A stretch of 64,000 nucleotides of DNA from Scilla litardierei (lineage: Eukaryota; Streptophyta; Magnoliopsida; Asparagales; Asparagaceae). The notes under the pieces are model-generated. The model was not told the origin of the DNA, ran no database searches, and saw nothing but the letters and a program-made list of their open reading frames with translations. The DNA lies in assembly GCA_030789695.1 (NCBI GenBank), contig CM061132.1, positions 150,668,597 to 150,732,596 of the forward strand, written 5' to 3'. Made by a program: the position numbers and the translations under genes. Below are positions 44,003-55,833 of the stretch, in pieces. Within the stretch, counting starts at the first letter, position 1. The number at the start of each line of letters is the position of its first letter.

Positions 44003-47000
44003 TTGTTATATGGTGCAGTAATTAAAATATCTCGAAGAACTCCAAAGGAGAAGACGGTGGATATTGAGTGGTCTCATTGTAAAATGCTCACAGATAACCA
44101 TAGACAAGTAAGGTGCAACTATTGCCGGAAAGAAATGTATGAGGGCATGTCTCGCCTTAAGGAACACTTGGCGGGAATTACCGAAGATGTGCAGACATGC
44201 CCCGATGCACATAAAGAAGTGCGTGAAGAGATGCGAGCACACGTATTTCAGAAAAAGACCAAAAAAGTACAAGTCAGATTTGAGAAGAGGATGGAGGAGA
44301 TAAGGGCAAAGCATACGGAGGAAATATCAGATGAATCAGATGAGTATGAGGATGACACCGAGAAGGCGAGGGACCTTAGAAGAGCTGTTTGAAGTAGGCA
44401 AGAACTTGCGGAAGAAGAGAATAGAAGTGAGGGCAGAAGGATGCGAGCAGGATCGTCTGGGTCTGGAGCCTATGGGCTAGCCAGATCGGGTAATCGTATC
44501 GGTCGAATGGCCGGTATGTTCTCGTGCGGTTCTGCTCGTGATGTTCAGCCAACCAGTAGACCAGCCGGTGCTCTCAGACCCGGTGTCGACCCTTTTTCTC
44601 AGACGAAGAATGGTAAATCCCAGTCAACCATAAAGAATACATTCATGAAGAATAACAAGGCCTATGTCGACCGAGCTATGGCCAAATTTTTCTACTTCAA
44701 CCACATCCCATACAATGTGACCAATAGCCAATATTACAGGCCCATGGTGGATGCGCCCATGGTGGATGCTATTGCGAAATCGAGACGTGGCGTTGCTCCA
44801 CCCACTGCTTGGGAGCTGGCACACATATACTTGGACATGGAGTATGAAGAGATCAAAAATTATGTAGAAACTTTTCGTGTTCAGTGGGATAAGTACGATT
44901 GCACACTGATGTACGATGGCTGGACAACAAAAAACAGAAGAAAGATTATTAACTTCCTTGTGTATTCGACACACGGGACGGTGTTCCTGGACTCTGTGGA
45001 TGCAACCGACCAATTCCAGAACGGTCCTTACATATTTGATCTTATGGACGAATATGTAGAACTAATTGGAGAGTATAGAGTAGTCCAGGTAGTTGCCGAC
45101 AACGTGGCAAACTACAAGTCAGCTGGGCAGTTGCTGATGCAAAAGAGACAGCATCTGTATTGGACCCCATGTGCGGCGCATTGTATCGACTTGATATTTT
45201 CTGACATGACAAAAGAAGTAGTCAAAAATATCGTCGCACAAAGTCAGATGATAACAGGATTCATATACAACACAGGATGGGTGCTCAGCTTGATGAGAAG
45301 AGAGACGGGTGGAAAAGAGTTGATCCGGCCCGCGATAACAAGATTTGCAACCCACTTCATTGCTTTGGACTCTCTGTATGCACACCGAGATGACCTACGG
45401 AGAATGATCACATCCAGGGACTGGTCCGATAACTTTTCAAGGCTTAAACCAAAAGATAGAGACGTTGGAAACAACGTGTACGATCTGATTCACAGCGCTG
45501 AATTCTGGCAGGCTATCTCTAATGTTAGCGCCGTATTTGAGCCCATGGTGAAGGTTCTCCGAATGGTCGACATCGATGATAAGGCCGAGATGGGGTATCT
45601 TTACGAGGCCATGGACCGTGTAAAAGAGGAAATTCAAAATAATGTTGGTAGGGGATACAGAAAATAGTGGGATATGATTGACAAGAGATGAGATAAGCAG
45701 CTACATCAAGATATTCATGTTGCAGACTATTTTCTGAATCCTCGCTTTCAGTACTCCTCCAATGCAACAAACGACAACGAGGTGCTGGTTGGACTCAGAT
45801 GCATGATCGAAAGGCTTGAACCAGACATCTCGAAGCAAATTGACATTGACAGAGAGGTAAATGAAATTCGGATATTTTTATTTTGATATATGATTCGATG
45901 TAGCAGTTCACATTCTAAAATTATGATTGATAATTGTAGCTGGAGGCCTACAAGATAAGAGTTGGTTATTTCGGCTCCGCTAAGGCGGAAATGGAGATAA
46001 CAAGGGTCGCTCCAGGTATCTATATGACTCTTAGATTTCCATGTTCCCCATAAAACGATCCATCTTTTTAGACCGCTGGAACTTGTTGCAGCTCAATAGT
46101 GGATAAGTGTCGGGATAGAGCAAGCTTCAACACTTACAAGCTTAGCTGTGCGTGTTTTGAGCCAAACGGTCTCTTTGTCCAACTGTGAACGAAACTGGAC
46201 CACCTTCTTACTCATTCACACTAAGACCAGAAACATGCTAACAATGAAACACCTTAAAAGGTTGGTCTATGTGCATTATAATATGAGACTGAGACATAGA
46301 CATGTGAGAAGGAGCGAGAAGGACGATCAGCAGCTGATCGATTTGGATCAGATTTTCCACGAGGATGATCCATTAGAGGAATGGACCAGGGAAACAGAAG
46401 ACAGTGTGCTCGATGACAGAGACAATCCTTGGTTGGACGATGCGCTTGTGGAAGCAGAACGTACAAGAAGCAACCAACCGCGGCCAAGTCATGCCCCAGC
46501 GAATATCACATATAAGCAAAAGAAGGTAGCCACTCAGGCTCGGCATGATAGCGATGATGCTTCGTCTCCCGATGACCAAGGTTCTACAGACGGAGGTTGT
46601 GGTGCGTCGGCATCCGTTCGCCATACTGAGAGACGTGGGGACCATGCTTATGATACACAATATTCGCATGGGTATAGAGAGCATGATAGGTAGCACCACA
46701 ATGAAGAACATGGGGACGATACCTATAGTAGACACTCTAAATATCAAGGATATAGACGTGCTTCTGATTATTATGGAGGTTATGATATTCATGTCATTCA
46801 TGAATCGTATTCCGGTGGATACTCGGGAAGCCAAGGCGGTTATTGCGCACCGTACAGACACTCTGATGTCTATACTGATTATGATAGTCAATACATGTAC
46901 GGTCCGAACGTGACTGAGAAATCCAGCAGTCAAGGCAGTCATGACACGCTTTTCATCGAGCAGAGCCGGCCATCAGCATATGATAACATGATATCTTTTT

Positions 47001-47077
47001 TAGGCCCGGAACAGATACCGTATTCATATCCTCCATACTACCATGCACCACAGCCGGATGATGAGAACTACGAATGA
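44003..47077 (+). pseudogene. hAT transposase with BED finger, DUF659 and dimerisation domains; five in-frame stops
   Basis: Segments collinear in one spliced frame. 44003-44389: BED zinc finger (VRCNYCRKEMYEGMSRLKEH). 44441-45664: DUF659/RNase H-like core, with DGWT (Asp159 of that frame), VVADN (Asp220) and WTPCAAHC. After two introns (45857-45939, 46016-46091) comes the hAT dimerisation domain (SLSNCERNWTTFLLIHTKTR, 46160 on), then a Tyr/His/Gly-rich tail ending YYHAPQPDDENYE at 47077. Stops at 44390 (TGA), 45665 (TAG), 45689 (TGA), 46097 (TAG) and 46691 (TAG) each fit a single transition. The transposase would cut and paste the element; this copy is inactive. The true start may lie in an earlier exon, since the 44003 ATG has no special context. 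Confidence 0.85.
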
Positions 47078-47659
47078 GATTTTTGTATCTTTTTATTTAT
47101 TTTCTTCATTTTTGTATCTATTGATGTATTTTATTTAGTTTTTGTATTATGAAGTCAGATTTATGGTTCATCAATATTTATTGATGTTCTTTTATATCTA
47201 TTAATTAGTTAATTGTTGTTACAAATTAGTAATGTAAACAGAAAAATACATGAAAAATACATGAACATACATGAAAAATAAATGAAAATCATGAAAAATG
47301 CAGAAAATGCAGAAAAATGCCAGAAAATACCGAAAAATATATGCAGATCATTAAAGGTATTTCATAAACTTTAGCTGTATTTCATACTTGTTACATATAT
47401 TTTATAACTGCTAAATACCGAAAAATCCAGAAAAATCCAGATAAATACATGTAGATCTTTAGAGATATTTCATAAACTTTTGATGTTCATAATTTACAAC
47501 TTTTTTCATGTTAACTCGTTGCAGGATTACAAGTTAACCATCGATGTAATGACACGTTTCGAAGCACCAAAAGATGGCCGTGCAGAGATTTTTCAAAGTG
47601 AATGCATCTTCATGTTCCCTTTTCAAGTCGAGGCCATGCCCGGTGAGATGGCACATTAA

Positions 47660-48130
47660 ATGCCGAGGATTGAAATATTTCTTCTATGTGATTATCTCCA
47701 CTCCCTTCAATTTAAAAGAAAATTTTCAACGGCAAATCTCCCGAATACTCAGTAATACCGTAAAAATGGTCATTATGAGGTGCGTAGACAATAGAATTAT
47801 GTAAGCATGCAATCTGTAGTTTGAATGAGGCGTGCACGTGTACATATGCAGTGCTTATGATACTGGCATTTAATCTGATTAATGGAGAAATCAAACGAGT
47901 TGTTTTCTCCATTAATCAGGTTAAATACCAGTATCATAAGAACTGCATATGTCCACGTGCACGCCTCATTCAAACTACAGATTGCATGCTTACATAATTC
48001 TATTGTCTATATGCATCATATTGGCCATTTTTATTGTATTACTGGTGTTAGGGAGATTTGTCGTTGAAATTTTTCTTTTGAATTGAAGGAAGTGGAGATA
48101 ATCACATATAAGAAATATTTCAAGAATCGT
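47660..48130. repeat. Imperfect fold-back with arms of about 230 bp
   Basis: The left arm (about 47660-47890) and right arm (about 47905-48130) are inverted copies: TAATGGAGAAA / TTTCTCCATTA at the centre, and CATGCAATCTGTAGTTTGAA matched by its complement further out. The loop is about a dozen bases. Arms differ at scattered sites. It lies downstream of the transposase stop, inside the hAT element. Confidence 0.75.
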
Positions 48131-48350
48131 ATTCCATGGATATTCAGGCAGTCATGGCGGTGATTTCAAGAATTGTATCTTTTTATTTATTTTCTTCATT
48201 TTTGTATCTTTTGATGTATTTTATTCAGCCTTTGTATTACGATGCCATAAATATGACTCATCAATTTTTAGTATTATTCTTTTATACCTATTAATTTGTT
48301 ATTTTTTGTTACAAATGCGTAATGTACAGGAAAATACATGAAAAATACAG
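48121..48350 (+). repeat. Internally deleted second copy of the transposase 3' end
   Basis: 48122-48166 matches coding sequence at about 46799-46845 (GAATCGTATTCC...GGCGGT). It is followed directly by sequence matching the 3' UTR at 47085-47280 (GTATCTTTTTATTTATTTTC, AATACATGAAAAATAC). About 240 bp of the original between the two is absent. Confidence 0.65.
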
Positions 48351-48538
48351 GAAAATATAGAAAAATACAGCAAAGTATCTCCGATACCGATACTGATACC
48401 AATACCGAAAGTACCTATACGAACGATACCGAAACTTGCTTCCGAAACCACGGAAATGGGCGATACCGATACCGAAACCTAAATTTTAGACGAATCGATA
48501 CCCTCTCCGAAACCGATACCTAAAACCTTGGTTTCATG

Positions 48539-49515
48539 ATTGATAGATGACAAATCTTAGTAATCTATCCATTTAACATCAAAAGAAAGATTTGGCATTC
48601 ACGAGTTACCATGTTATCAGATGTGAGGCAGGGAATCCGCTATGGTTCCACCTCCTTTTCCCCCTAAATTTAGATAAAACTCACTCAAAGACCCAAAAAA
48701 GAGAGAAATGAGAAAGAAGTTTAAGATGCTTCATATACAAATATGTTTATGCTATGGTGTTTGTATCGGTCGATATCAGTCAATAAGGAAATATGCGATT
48801 TAATACTAAAAAGTAATAGTGATATTTATGCCATATCATCACATCGGATGGTATATCATCTAAAGACCGTTTCTTTTTTTAAGCTACGTGGAGTAAAGTT
48901 GGGCCACCGTGAATCCAGGCTTTAATGCTTCAAGATGATGAACTAAAAAATAACAGTGATATTCATGCTATATCATCACATCGGATGGTATATCATCTAA
49001 GCCTTCTCTTATTTCTTTTTAAACAGCTATGTTAAGTAAAGTTGGGCCACCGTGAGTTCAGGCGTTAAAGTTTCAAGATGATGAACAACATTTCCATCTA
49101 ATCACCTCCTACCCATGTGGGATACACAAGTAATGAACAAAGAGGTCCTTGAGGGACCTTCTAAATCTCTCTTTCGCCTACAACAAAAGATTTAATTCCC
49201 ACAATTACTGGGAAGACACCAACCTCACAATGCATATTCCCTTCTCCAGACCCCTACAAGTACCCTATACAGCTCATTAGCGACATAGTGATCATTTTGG
49301 GCCCACTTAAAATCCTCTACAAAGAAGAAAGAAGCAATTCATGGCCCTTTTGTAGGGATTCTATTAAGATTAAAAGCACTTAATGGATTACACCTCTCTA
49401 TCTTCTCTCTGAGTGTGTGGGACCACATCTAATGTGAGATGAAATGCAGCATAAGAAGAGACGCCATAGATATGCATGTCATACATTACAGTTCATGCAG
49501 AGCCTTATCTGAGAA
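48539..49515. other. Intergenic DNA with a tandem duplication of about 138 bp
   Basis: Units at about 48813-48950 and 48951-49090 share CATATCATCACATCGGATGG, AAAGTTGGGCCACCGTGA and TCAAGATGATGAAC. No coding is seen. The stretch leads into the miR169-like hairpin and could include its promoter. Confidence 0.5.
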
Positions 49516-49640
49516 GGGAGAAAGAGGAATGAAGCCAAGGATGACTGGCCACAATTAGCAGAAGCATGATCAGCATGTACTGCACGCATCTGGCGAGTCA
49601 TCAGCAGCTTTCATATTGGCTCTCTTCTGACTCATTTTTA
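49516..49640 (+). ncRNA. Candidate MIR169-like microRNA hairpin
   Basis: The 5' arm (49528-49551) contains AGCCAAGGATGACTGGCC (49533-49550), identical to the miR169 core AGCCAAGGAUGACUUGCC at 17 of 18 positions. The 3' arm (49591-49617) reads TGGCGAGTCATCAGCAGC then TTTCATATT. Pairings: AATGAA/TTCATATT, GC/GC, GATGACT/AGTCATC, GCCA/TGGC, with a 4-by-4 internal loop and one G-G mismatch. The 39-nt loop can itself pair (GCAG/CTGC, CATG/CATG). miR169 guides cleavage of NF-YA transcripts in plants. The imperfect star strand makes a decayed or diverged family member possible. Confidence 0.5.
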
Positions 49641-50562
49641 AGGCTATTGCATGACCCAACCTTCATTAGATGGAGACTATCTAATTATCTATGTCACAAG
49701 GCAGAAGAAGAGATGAGAATTTCCATAACACAAGCGTACATGTATACACATGCTATGGTATCGTAGATGCATGCATGAAATGGGTTGCATCTTTAGAAGT
49801 CAAATATATACTTGTGCATTCATCCTATATTTTACGATGTTTTCTATATATGATATGATGATTTGCTGTCAACATTAATTCTGAACTGAAAATCACGCTA
49901 GGTTTTTGTTATTCTAAATGTATACCATGATTCTCCTCGACTTGCACTTGAAATCATGAATTTCATGCTTTTATATAAAGCAGTCTTAAATTAATTAAAA
50001 ATGTAAGTTTCAAGAAATAAATATTGATCATAGGTTGGGGTGGTATTTGTTCCTGAGTGTTTCTGGCTTACTTTATTAAAAGCTTTTTTTCCAGCATAAG
50101 GATCAGAATTATAACTGAGATTCCCACCAACATACTTGTAACTTAAAGTTTCCATATGTATGTATGCATTGTGATATCCCTCCCCACACTGCGGATCATG
50201 TTGCTACCTGATGTACCAGTCCATAAACCTACATTCATTTTCATAGGTTTGTTTAAAACAGTTGTGCAAGGTATAATGCAGGATTTTTCCCTTTTGTATC
50301 CTAGCTTCAGAGCTTCTTGCTCCTCAATTGAAGTTAAAACATTTAGCTTATATCTTACATGGATGTTATATGATCAATGCATGCGCTGAATCCTGAAACC
50401 ACTCAAACTTGCATCCTTTAGCAAACATCTTTCACGTGTCGTATGTGAAGGCCCTAGTAGTAACAGATATTTAGACAAAACATCTCCACCAAAAAGATCG
50501 CTTAATGAAACAAAGTCATGTTAAAACTGCCTATATAAATAATCAGTGCTCCCCAAGCTACA
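49641..50562. other. Intergenic DNA, no gene seen
   Basis: Mixed-composition sequence with TGCATGCATG words and no open frame above 80 codons that looks protein-like. If the upstream hairpin is transcribed, its 3' end would lie here. Confidence 0.4.
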
Positions 50563-50640
50563 CGATATTCCACTCCACACTTTCGCATGTCTTTCTCAAG
50601 ATTAATAGAGACCTAAATGAGAACCATACAAGTAGCTTAT

Positions 50641-51019
50641 TGATAAGATCATTACGTATCAGCGGAGAAGACGCAATGCGAGATCAGCGGAGCAGAATTA
50701 GTCGTCGGGCATTTTTGGAAGGTTTTGGGCTGATTTAGTAATTTCCATTTTTTTTGGAAGATTTTGGGCTGATTTAGTAATTTTCCTTATATGACCAGAT
50801 CTGCTCCTATATATGTTTAGGGCATCCGTCATTTGTTGGAGGCAAATTTTAAGTGATAAACCCTAGTTTTAGAGTGGTAGTTCATAAATCTAGTGAGTTT
50901 AGTAGTTGTTAGTCGTAGATCTATTGTAGAAAGTCGGCTCCCTATCAAAAGTGGTCTTTTATCTTGTATTCCTCCTTATTTCAATAAAAATTTCCAAATT
51001 TCAGCCCTAAATCCTATCA
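50641..51019 (+). repeat. 5' LTR of Reina-1
   Basis: 379 bp with TGATA...TATCA ends. It holds a TATATATG box near 50812 and AATAAAAA near 50984. A 38-bp phrase (GGAAGRTTTTGGGCTGATTTAGTAA) is doubled inside, as in the right LTR. Confidence 0.88.
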
Positions 51020-51022
51020 AAT

Positions 51023-51034
51023 TGGTATCAAAGC
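51023..51034 (+). promoter_or_regulatory. Primer-binding site of Reina-1
   Basis: TGGTATCAAAGC, complementary to the 3' end of initiator-Met tRNA with one mismatch, three bases after the LTR. Confidence 0.75.
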
Positions 51035-51045
51035 GACGATCCGAT

Positions 51046-52496
51046 ATGGCGGCTACGAGAACAAGTTTCAAGGTGGAAGATCTAGAGAAAAAGGTGGGGG
51101 AGATCGATACCCTAAAGGAGAAGATTAACGCCAAGGATGAGAAGGTTGATGCCATGGATAAGAAGATCGACTCCGTCAAGGGGGAAGTCTCCGCTCTCAC
51201 GGCAATGATGAAGGCATTGATGGAGAACCAATGCAACCTTCGTCGCGAAGAAGATGAGTCCAAAATGGTAACTTTGTTGCCCATTTTTCAGATCTAGGGC
51301 CAAAGGAATCTTCTTTGGACAATGGAAAGAGCAAGCTCGTGATCTTGGACGAGGAGACAACCGGGGAAGACGGCGAAAATCGCGAGGGAGCATATACGAA
51401 CGAAGCGAAGCGCCGGGAGAAGGCCGTCGACACCCTAACCCTCATTGGGGGGCCGGTGGCCCCTCTGGACATTGCGCGCAGCCCCAGGAGCAACCCCGGG
51501 GGCCGCGCGGACCCCCAGGATCATCCTGGGGGCCACACGCCTCCCAGGGTCCATCCTAGAGGCCGTGCGACCCCGGGGGCCGCGTCACTCCCAGGGAGGG
51601 GCACGCGGCCTTCCATGTGCTTCCTGGGGGCGTCGCAACCCCAACGCATGGGTGGGTGCTGCAACAGCCCCCGGGAGTGGGTTCAGATGCTCGTCAAGGT
51701 CTGACACATTCTCATTTTGCAACCGAGCACCCTGAAGATCATTCTCAAGGACCATGGACGCTGGCGAACTATTCCAGAAGGGATGGGCCTGCAGCGGGAG
51801 CCCGACATCATGGAGAAGGACATGGAGATCCTTGGGATAACCCTTGGGTGCATCGAGGTCCAGTTGGGGATGATGTAGGTTGGGAGAATGGCGACACAGG
51901 AGGAGGATTGTGTGATGAAGAGAGGGCACAATATAATGCACATCACCAGTTTCATTTTGGTCTGCCAAGAGGGAGGGCGAATCAAGGCAACGTGTGGTTG
52001 GAGAACATGGTCAGGAAGTTGAAGATGCATGTTTTCGATGGAGAGGACCTGTATGCATGGATCTACAGGGCAGAGAGGTATTTCCAAGTGAATGGATTGA
52101 CGGAGCCTGAGAAATTACAGTCGGTAGGGTTCTGTTTGAAGGGGAAGGCCATTGCATGATACCAATGGAAACAGCAGTGGCAGCAGGACAGATCCTGGGA
52201 GGAGTTTAAGTAATGCTTACTGGATCGTTTTCGAGATACCCATGGAGACTTGTACGATCAACTCTTGGCTCTGTAGCAAGAGGGGTACCGTGAAGGACTA
52301 TATAGAGCGATTCGAAGCACTCAGTGGCCAGGTGAGGGGGATTCCGGAGGCAGCCTTGATGGAAAGCTTCATGAAAGGGCTTAAGCCCAACATTCGGGCT
52401 GAGCTACTCATGCAGCGGCTGAGTGGGTTGATGGATGTTATGGAGCTGGCACAGATGGCAGAGGATAAGAACACAGCTGAGTGGCGAGTGAAATGA
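51046..52496 (+). pseudogene. Reina-1 gag, frameshifted
   Basis: The first frame (51046-51297) gives an N-terminal coiled-coil-like segment (VEDLEKKVGEIDTLKEK) and stops. A GC-rich repeat block (51480-51640) follows. The gag domain then appears at 51990-52159 (HVFDGEDLYAWIYRAERYF) and, in another frame, at 52260-52496 (VKDYIERFEALSGQV, LMESFMKGLKPNIRAELL). At least two frame changes separate the parts. Gag would build the particle; this copy cannot. Confidence 0.7.
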
Positions 52497-52790
52497 GGTT
52501 GGAGCAGGGTTACTTTTCGCAGCACAGGCCAGGCAGGAGGGCAGAAGCCAGCGGCAGTAGGAGGACAGATTGGGGGGCTTCAGACAAGCAAGGAGAAGGG
52601 TAGCGTCGCACAGCCTAGTGGGCCCTTTTGGAGGATGACAGAGGCGGAGTGCAAATAAGAAGGTGAAGGGGTTGTGTTTCTGACGTGATGAGAAGTATGG
52701 CTCTGGACATAGATGTCGGGAGCGGACCTTACAGGTACTCTTGGTATATGAGGAGGACGGAGAGGCTGATGTTGAGGACATTGACAGTTC

Positions 52791-55700
52791 TTGGAGGAGA
52801 CAGAGGTGGAGCGGGAGCACACACATTTGGATGTAGCAGAGGTATCACTCAACTCTGTAATAGGGTTCACACCGAACCACACTATGAAGTTGATCGGGGA
52901 GATATCGCAGCAAAAAGTGACGGTGCTGATTGACAGTGGGGCCACCCACAACTTCATTTCCAACCGAGTTGCGGAGCAGCACAGGTTGGAGTTGGTGGAT
53001 ACGGGTAGCTTTGGAGTGATGATGGATACCAGCCAAGTAGAGCGTGGGAGAGGAGTATGCAAGGACGTGGTGCTGACCCTCCAATGGGTCAGAATTGTAG
53101 AGGACTTCTTACCACTAGATCTGGGTAGCACAGACGTTATTTTAGGGATGAGATGGCTGCAGAGCTTGGGGGAGACCAGGACTAACTGGAAGTTGCTTCG
53201 GATCGAGTACCATGAGGGGGCAAGTTGGTGACGCTTCAGGAGGATCCAGGCTTGTGCCGTTTGCGGGTGTCCTTGAAGGTGATGGCAAGAACCTTGCATA
53301 CAGAGGGTGGAGGATTCGTAGTAGAGCTGCAGTGTTTAGTAGTGGAGAGAGCAGGCCAGGAGATGGACATACCGGAGGAGATACGACCGGTGCTGGACCA
53401 GTTTGGGGAGGTTTTTCAGGACCCTTGTGGACTTCCACTGCCACAAGACCACGAGCACTCCATAGTGCTCAAGAAGAGTGTTGCGCGATCAGTGTGAGGC
53501 CTTATCGCTACCCTCAGATTCAGAAGGGGAAGATTGAGACGATGGTAGACGAGATGATACATGCGGGAGTGATTCAGCCAGCACTAACCCTTTCTCCAGC
53601 CCGGTGCTACTCGTGAAGAAGGATGGAAGCTGGAGATTGTGTAAACTATCGAGCACTGAATAAGGAAACTATACTAGACAAATTTCATATTCCAGTGATC
53701 GATGAGTTACTGGATGAGTTGCATGGGGCCACGATATTTTCAAAGATCGACTTGAAGTCGGGCTACCACCAGATCCGAAAGAGGGGGGAAGATGTGGAGA
53801 AGACGGCCTTCAGGACCCATGAAGGCCATTATGGGTTTTTGGTCATGTCCTTTGGGTTGACCAATGTCCTAGCTACATTCCAGTCCTTGATGAACAAGGT
53901 GTTCAGGCCTTACCTACGAAGATTTGTGCTCGTCTTCTTCAACGACATACTAGTTTACAGTCAGACCAGGGAGGCGCATATGGAGCACCTGACGATAGTG
54001 CTACAGGAGTTACAGCATCATCAGCTTTTTGCCAACAGGAAGAAATGTTTGTTTGGCCAGCGGAGCGTGGAGTAACTGGGTCATATAGTCTCAGCTGATG
54101 GTGTAGATGCGGAGAGTTCGAAGATCGCGACGATGGTAGAGTGGCCGTGCCCTACCACGTTACGAAGGTTGTGGGGATTCTTAAGCTTGACGTGCTATTA
54201 CAGGAAGTTCGTCAAGCACTACAGCATTATTGCTTGGCCTCTGACGGTGCAGCTGAAGAAGAACAATTTCCACTGGGGGAGGAAGCCACTGCTGCATTTG
54301 AGGCCCTGAAGAGGGCTATAACGAGCGTACTGGTGTTGGCACTTTCGGATTTTAACAGGCCATTTGTGGTGGAGTCCGATGTGTCTGGATATGGGCTGGA
54401 AGATGTTCTGATGCAGGACTACAAGTCAGTCGCGTACTTCAGTCAGGTATTATCAGCTAGAGCATGGCTTAAGTCCGTGTATGAACGCAAACTGATGGAC
54501 ATAGTCCTCGCGATTAAAAAATGGAGGCCATACTTGCTGGGCCGATCCTTTCTGGTCGTACTGATCAGAGGAGCCTCAAGTATTTGTTAGACCAACGAAT
54601 GGTAATTGAGGAATATCAGAAGTGGCTGACGAAGCTTATGTGGTATAAGTTCGAGATCCAATCAGGCCAAGATTGAAGAACAAGGCAGCTGATGCCTTAC
54701 CGCGGAGGGAGGTAGACTCTTAGCTGGCGGCTCTATCGTTACCAGTGTCGTTAGATTTGGAGCCACTGATGAGGGAGATATCAGAGGATGAGAAGTTGTG
54801 CAAGATTAGGACGGCATTACTTCAGAATCCAGCAGCACATCCGGGATATGAATTGGACGGGCAGCGCTTATTGCATAAGGGACGTTTGGTCTTACCAAGG
54901 AGCTCGACTCACATTCCTATAATACTACAGGAGTTCCATGGGAGTGCAGTGTGGGGTCATTCGGGTGTCCTCAAGACTTACCAGCACTTGAGCAGGAAAG
55001 TCTATTGGGAGGGGGATGAAGGACATGGCAGCATGGGTAGCCAAGTGTGATGTTTGCCATCGTCGCAAGTATATGGCGGCCGCTCCGGGAAGATTATTAC
55101 AGCCACTCTCGTTGCCAAACCAGGTTTGGAAGGAGGTCACCATGGACTTCATCGACGGGCTAGCGAAATCGCATGGGTACACAGTTATCATGGTGGTGGT
55201 TGATAGGCTAAGCAAGTACGCACATTTCGTGGCGTTGACGCACCCGTACTCAGCAGTGACAGTAGCAGCATCATTCATCAGGGAGTTGGTTCAATTGCAT
55301 GGGATACCGGAGGCGATCGTTACAGACAGGGACCAGGTTTTTCTCAACCACTTTTGGAGAGAGCTTTTCAAGATGCAGTGGACAAAACAAAGCTGAAGCA
55401 AAGCACGGTATACGATCTACAGACTGATGGTCAGACGGAGGTCGTCAACAGGAGTACCGAGACATATCTCTGTTGTTTCGTCTCGAATGCGCCGAAGCAG
55501 TGGGCCAAGTGGTTGGCATGGACAGAGTATTGATACAATACTTCGTTCCATACGGCGGCTTAGACCACTCCTTTCACGGTGTTGTACAGGAGGGACCCCG
55601 CATTTGCTACATTACGGTCGGGGTTGCACACTAGTCTCTCAGGTGGAGTAGCTGTTAGAAGAGAGGAACCAGATGCTTCAGGAGTTGAAGCATCATTTGT

Positions 55701-55825
55701 TGCGGGCGCAACAGCTGATGAAGGCCCAAGCTGACGGCACAGACGGGACATTCAGTTTACAGAGAGTGACATGGTGTACTTGAAGCTTCGCCCTTACAGA
55801 CAGAGATCATCACTGGCTCGCATGA
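52791..55825 (+). pseudogene. Reina-1 pol: protease, RT, RNase H, integrase N-terminal part
   Basis: Protease at 52791-53231 (VLIDSGATHNFIS, then LGSTDVILGMRWL). RT at 53490-54075 ([11 protein letters not shown]), but the catalytic motif reads FFNDIL instead of F-x-DD, so one metal-binding Asp is changed to Asn. RNase H-like part at 54141-54590. Integrase zinc segment and core at 54745-55600, with VWGHSGVLKTYQ, CDVCHRRK, TMDFIDG and VTDRDQVF, continuing in broken frames to the hAT insertion at 55834. There are many shifts and stops. The closest relative in the window is the 59.4-64.0 kb element. Confidence 0.78.
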
Positions 55826-55833
55826 GGAATGAG

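Larger units (their letters stand above)
41454..48530 (+). mobile_element. Complete 7.08-kb hAT transposon with perfect 8-bp TSD
   Basis: Ends: left CATGGTTTGAGGTATC at 41454-41469; right CCTAAAACCTTG end, whose complement is CAAGGTTTTAGGTATC (48515-48530). They match at 14 of 16 positions. The 8-bp TSD GTTTCATG is perfect (41446-41453, 48531-48538). Subterminal CGATACCG/CGGTATCG words cluster at both ends (41470-41530, 48380-48520), as is usual for hAT transposase binding. The interior holds a repeat-rich 5' region, the transposase at 44003-47077, and a 3' fold-back. The long AT-rich stretch 42300-44000 has no gene. Confidence 0.9.
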
